Position numbers and translations under genes: made by a program
Notes under the pieces: generated by a model
The model's input: the letters and a program-made list of their open reading frames with translations, nothing else
Told to the model about the DNA's origin: nothing
The model's database searches: none
Source: Lentisphaeraceae bacterium
GTDB taxonomy: Bacteria > Verrucomicrobiota > Lentisphaeria > Lentisphaerales > Lentisphaeraceae
Assembly (NCBI GenBank): GCA_021232515.1
Contig: JAJPOQ010000104.1
Coordinates: 1-54,952 of the forward strand
Direction: 5' to 3'
DNA length: 54,952 nucleotides
Part shown: in pieces, positions 52,469 to 54,952 of the stretch
Position numbering within the stretch: position 1 is the first letter of the stretch
How the letters are laid out: each line of letters begins with the position of its first letter

Positions 52469-53509
52469 TTAAGCTTTAACAACTCTTTCGTAAAACGTAT
52501 CGCGCTGGATTGGCTCAAAGCCTCCTTCGCGAATCATTTGTTTTACGCCTTCGACAGATGTCTTGTTTATGTGACCTGTTTCAGCGTGAACATTTTCTTC
52601 AAATAGAGTTCCACCGAAATCATCCGCACCATATGAAAGTGACTGTATACCAACGTCTTTACCTTCCGAGAACCAAGATGCTTGGATATGGTTAAAGTTG
52701 TCTAAGTATATACGCGACATCGCCAACATACGGTAGTAATCCTTAGCAGTGGTTTGACGAGTAACTTTTTTGCCTAAAAGTGTGTTATCTTTCTTGTAAG
52801 ACCAAGGCACAAAAGCAGTAAAACCGCCAGTTCTATCCTGAATCTGACGAATAACCTCCAAATGCTCGATAACATCTTCCGCTTCTTCACGATGACCATA
52901 CATCATCGTTGCAGTCGAACGCATACCAACTTCATGAGCATCCTCATGAATCGATAACCACTTCGCAACTTTTTGTTTCTTAGGAGAAATACGATTTCTG
53001 ACCTTCTGAGAAAGTATTTCAGCCCCACCACCTGGTAGTGACCTTTGACCAGCATTATAAAACTCTTGAAGAACTTCCTTATCTGTCATACCACAAACTT
53101 CCGCGATGTTTTGAATCTCTGGAGCAGAGAAAAAGTGAGGAACTATCTCTGGGAACTCTTCAGTAGTCATTTTGATGATGTCGGTGTAGTAACTCAAAGG
53201 TAAATCTGGGTGAAGACCACCCTGAAGGAGAACTGTTGTCGCATTTAGTTTTTTAGCATCAAGCATAAACTGGCGAACTTCTTCTAGAGTCTTTACATAA
53301 ACTTCATCATCGTCAGGCTTGCGATAAAATGCACAAAAAAGACAATCTGCTTCACAAGCATTTGTATAATTTGGGTTAGTATCGATTACATAGGTAACTT
53401 CTGAAGCTGGATTTTTAGTATTCCTTAAAGCAACAGCTTTTTGTTGCAAATCAAAAAGATCTGCATTCTTATAAAGTTCAACGCCTTCTTCAAATGTAAT
53501 TCTACTCAT
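52469..53509 (-). CDS. mqnC: Cyclic dehypoxanthinyl futalosine synthase (MqnC)
   Basis: A 346-residue radical SAM enzyme that cyclises dehypoxanthine futalosine in the futalosine route to menaquinone. The cluster motif is ACEADCLFCAFYR (C-x3-C-x2-C) near residue 55, followed by the MqnC-type blocks VLLQGGLHPDLPLSYY, HFFSAPEIQNIA, SLPGGGAEILS, TATMMYGH.EE, AFVPWSYKKDNT, and SWFSEGKDVGIQSLSYGADDFGGTLFEENVH. MqnC rather than its homologue MqnE is indicated by these blocks. ATG 53509 with CAGG upstream. Implies respiration on menaquinone. Other mqn genes are not in the window. Confidence 0.95.
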   Translation of the reverse strand: MSRITFEEGVELYKNADLFDLQQKAVALRNTKNPASEVTYVIDTNPNYTNACEADCLFCAFYRKPDDDEVYVKTLEEVRQFMLDAKKLNATTVLLQGGLHPDLPLSYYTDIIKMTTEEFPEIVPHFFSAPEIQNIAEVCGMTDKEVLQEFYNAGQRSLPGGGAEILSQKVRNRISPKKQKVAKWLSIHEDAHEVGMRSTATMMYGHREEAEDVIEHLEVIRQIQDRTGGFTAFVPWSYKKDNTLLGKKVTRQTTAKDYYRMLAMSRIYLDNFNHIQASWFSEGKDVGIQSLSYGADDFGGTLFEENVHAETGHINKTSVEGVKQMIREGGFEPIQRDTFYERVVKA

Positions 53510-53603
53510 CAATATACCTGTTTATCATATTCCGCCTTATATATAGTGCGATCCTGCCGGGAGTCAAAAGTCTTTAGAGGAATGTTACAGGATCTATAGT
53601 GAT

Positions 53604-53632
53604 TTGACTAAGTAATTTAAACAATGTAATGT
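53604..53632 (+). promoter_or_regulatory. Candidate sigma70 promoter of the hydrolase gene
   Basis: TTGACT (53604-53609), 17-bp spacer, TAATGT (53627-53632). The -35 is good, the -10 weak. It lies ~60 bp upstream of ATG 53692. Confidence 0.35.
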
Positions 53633-53691
53633 CGGCATACCTCTTAGGGAGAGGAAAAAACTTACATCTAAATCTAATTAAAGGGTACAAA

Positions 53692-54952
53692 ATGAAATTT
53701 ATTTCCATACTAACACTTGTCTTTTTTACATGCTTTCACTTAACTGCAGAAAAAAAGGGTTCATACCGAATTGATGAACCAGGTATAAAAGTAGAAACTT
53801 TTGAAAAACACATAGGTCCAATTACGAAGTTTGAATTAACTCCAAATAAAGATGGTTACCTTAGTCACGAAAATGACGGCAAAGCAGTTTCTTGGGAAGT
53901 CTATGTGCCAGAGAACTATAACCCCTCAAAACCTTCTGGTATCTTATCATATATAAGCCCGGGAAATGGCGGGAAACTCCCAGGCAAGTGGAAAGAGCTC
54001 ATGGATAAGCATAACCTTATCTGGATTGCGGCCAATAACAGCGGGAACTTTTACCAAAATGACAAAAAGAAACCTTACTACAACTACTGGCGTACATTAC
54101 TCTCATTAGAAGGTGTTACACGTATAAAAGCAGCCTACAAAATAGACTCAGACAGAGTATTCCTTTCGGGATTTTCAGGTGGTGGTCGTGTATCTAGTTA
54201 TTTGATAACCGAGAGACCTGAAGTATATAAAGGTGCTATTTTTATCTGTGGGTGCAACACATGGTCGAATAAGCTCGATCGAAAAATCCTTAAAGAAGCT
54301 GCGAAAGGTTACTATGTGCACCTAACTGGTACAAAAGACTTCAACTTGCCTGGTACAAAAAGTGTACATAACTTTTACAAGAAAAACGGTTTTAAAGACA
54401 ACTCGAAACTCATGATTATTGATGGTCTTGGACACTCTACTCCAGATACTGCTGATTATGATACTGCTATACAGTTTCTCGACACACCTAAAGAGCTAAG
54501 AAAGAAAGAGGCCCTTAAACTTGCTCTCCAAACAGAAAAAAGAAAAAAATATGCCGAAGCTATGAACCTGTTTGCTAAGGCTGCGGCTTATGGTAGTAAA
54601 GAAGCTGAAGAAAAATACCAATCTTACCAAAACGAAATTTCATCCATGCTTAAAACTGCAAAAGATGCCGAAGCTGTTCGTAACTTTGTTCTTTCTATAA
54701 ATACCTATGACGCATTAGTCAAAAAGTTTGGTAAAGAACTAGGGGAAGAAGCTTACTCAAAAAGTAAGGCTCTTAAAAAAGACAAGCAGATCATCACTGA
54801 AATAAAAGCACAAGCTTATTTCTTGAAAATTCTAAGAGCAATCAAAAAAGGCAATACCAACGACAAGGTAAAAGCTGCTTTAAAAAAAGTAATAGATACT
54901 TGTCCGGAAAGTCATGCTGCTAAATTGGCAAAGGCTGAATTAGATAAGATTG
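53692..54952 (+). CDS. Secreted alpha/beta hydrolase, 3' end beyond the window
   Basis: The first 420 residues of a protein open to the right edge. ATG follows AAGGG by about seven bases. A signal peptide (MKFISILTLVFFTCFHLTA) precedes an alpha/beta-hydrolase domain of the PHB-depolymerase/esterase type: WEVYVPENYNPSKP...GILSYISPGNGG near residue 75-100, IAANNSGN, and the nucleophile elbow FLSGFSGGG (Ser near residue 164) followed by SYLITERPEVYKGAIFICG; the catalytic His probably lies in IDGLGHSTPDT (~residue 245). From residue ~280 a long helical, Lys-rich region follows with TPR-like character. Possible esterase of marine polymers; substrate unknown. Confidence 0.85.
   Translation, partial: MKFISILTLVFFTCFHLTAEKKGSYRIDEPGIKVETFEKHIGPITKFELTPNKDGYLSHENDGKAVSWEVYVPENYNPSKPSGILSYISPGNGGKLPGKWKELMDKHNLIWIAANNSGNFYQNDKKKPYYNYWRTLLSLEGVTRIKAAYKIDSDRVFLSGFSGGGRVSSYLITERPEVYKGAIFICGCNTWSNKLDRKILKEAAKGYYVHLTGTKDFNLPGTKSVHNFYKKNGFKDNSKLMIIDGLGHSTPDTADYDTAIQFLDTPKELRKKEALKLALQTEKRKKYAEAMNLFAKAAAYGSKEAEEKYQSYQNEISSMLKTAKDAEAVRNFVLSINTYDALVKKFGKELGEEAYSKSKALKKDKQIITEIKAQAYFLKILRAIKKGNTNDKVKAALKKVIDTCPESHAAKLAKAELDKI

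Overview
The window reads as chromosomal DNA of a marine member of the Lentisphaerota (PVC superphylum), probably close to Lentisphaera. The evidence is: five short secreted proteins that start with a type IV/II pseudopilin cleavage signal of the form [16 protein letters not shown]; two cytochrome-like DUF1592 plus DUF1552 gene pairs; sulfatases; DUF1080, SUMF1 and BNR secreted proteins; an ECF sigma factor coupled to a FecR/LamG protein; an ectoine cluster, which fits a saline habitat; and low-GC sequence. The assignment to a taxon is inference from gene content. I see no rRNA, tRNA, CRISPR array, prophage or intact insertion sequence. Many genes appear to use GTG or TTG starts placed behind good Shine-Dalgarno sequences.

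Layout. 0.1-9 kb: small secreted proteins, transaldolase, a DUF1080 protein, a DMT permease, an AraC regulator, a calcineurin-like phosphoesterase gene broken by an in-frame TAG, a Tat-exported sugar isomerase-like protein, and two paralogous unknown cytosolic proteins (3503-4126 and 8310-8915). 9-16 kb: an ankyrin protein, a tandem pair of pseudopilins, a 603-residue secreted unknown and an S1-type sulfatase. 16-20 kb: a decayed IS3-like fragment, then a DUF1592 gene with a frameshift and an intact DUF1552 gene ending in a strong terminator. 20-28 kb (minus strand): a tightly packed operon of DUF1592, DUF1552, SUMF1, pseudopilin and BNR-propeller genes, with overlapping or abutting ends.

28-36 kb: a sugar-acid locus on the minus strand: TRAP transporter DctP, DctQ and DctM, galactonate dehydratase (DgoD-like), KDPG/KDPGal aldolase and a PfkB 2-keto-3-deoxysugar kinase. 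Uptake, dehydration, phosphorylation and aldol cleavage form one route. A divergent Tat-exported enolase-superfamily protein and a pair of coiled-coil envelope proteins follow.

37.6-46 kb: the ectoine region, the most interesting part. A minus-strand NtrC-type sigma54 activator with a degenerate receiver faces a 101-residue unknown gene and the genes ectA, ectB, a cupin-like gene, ectC, a sodium:solute symporter, aspartate kinase and a MarC-type membrane protein. Both the 101-residue gene and ectA are preceded by the same module: a 16-bp element (15/16 identical), then a sigma54 -24 element exactly 102 bp downstream, then the start codon 49-50 bp further on. This suggests sigma54-dependent control of ectoine synthesis by the adjacent activator.

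46-55 kb: an ECF sigma/FecR-LamG pair with an upstream sulfatase, a sialate O-acetylesterase homologue that lacks its catalytic residues, a single-domain response regulator, mqnC of the futalosine menaquinone pathway, and a secreted alpha/beta hydrolase that runs off the right edge.
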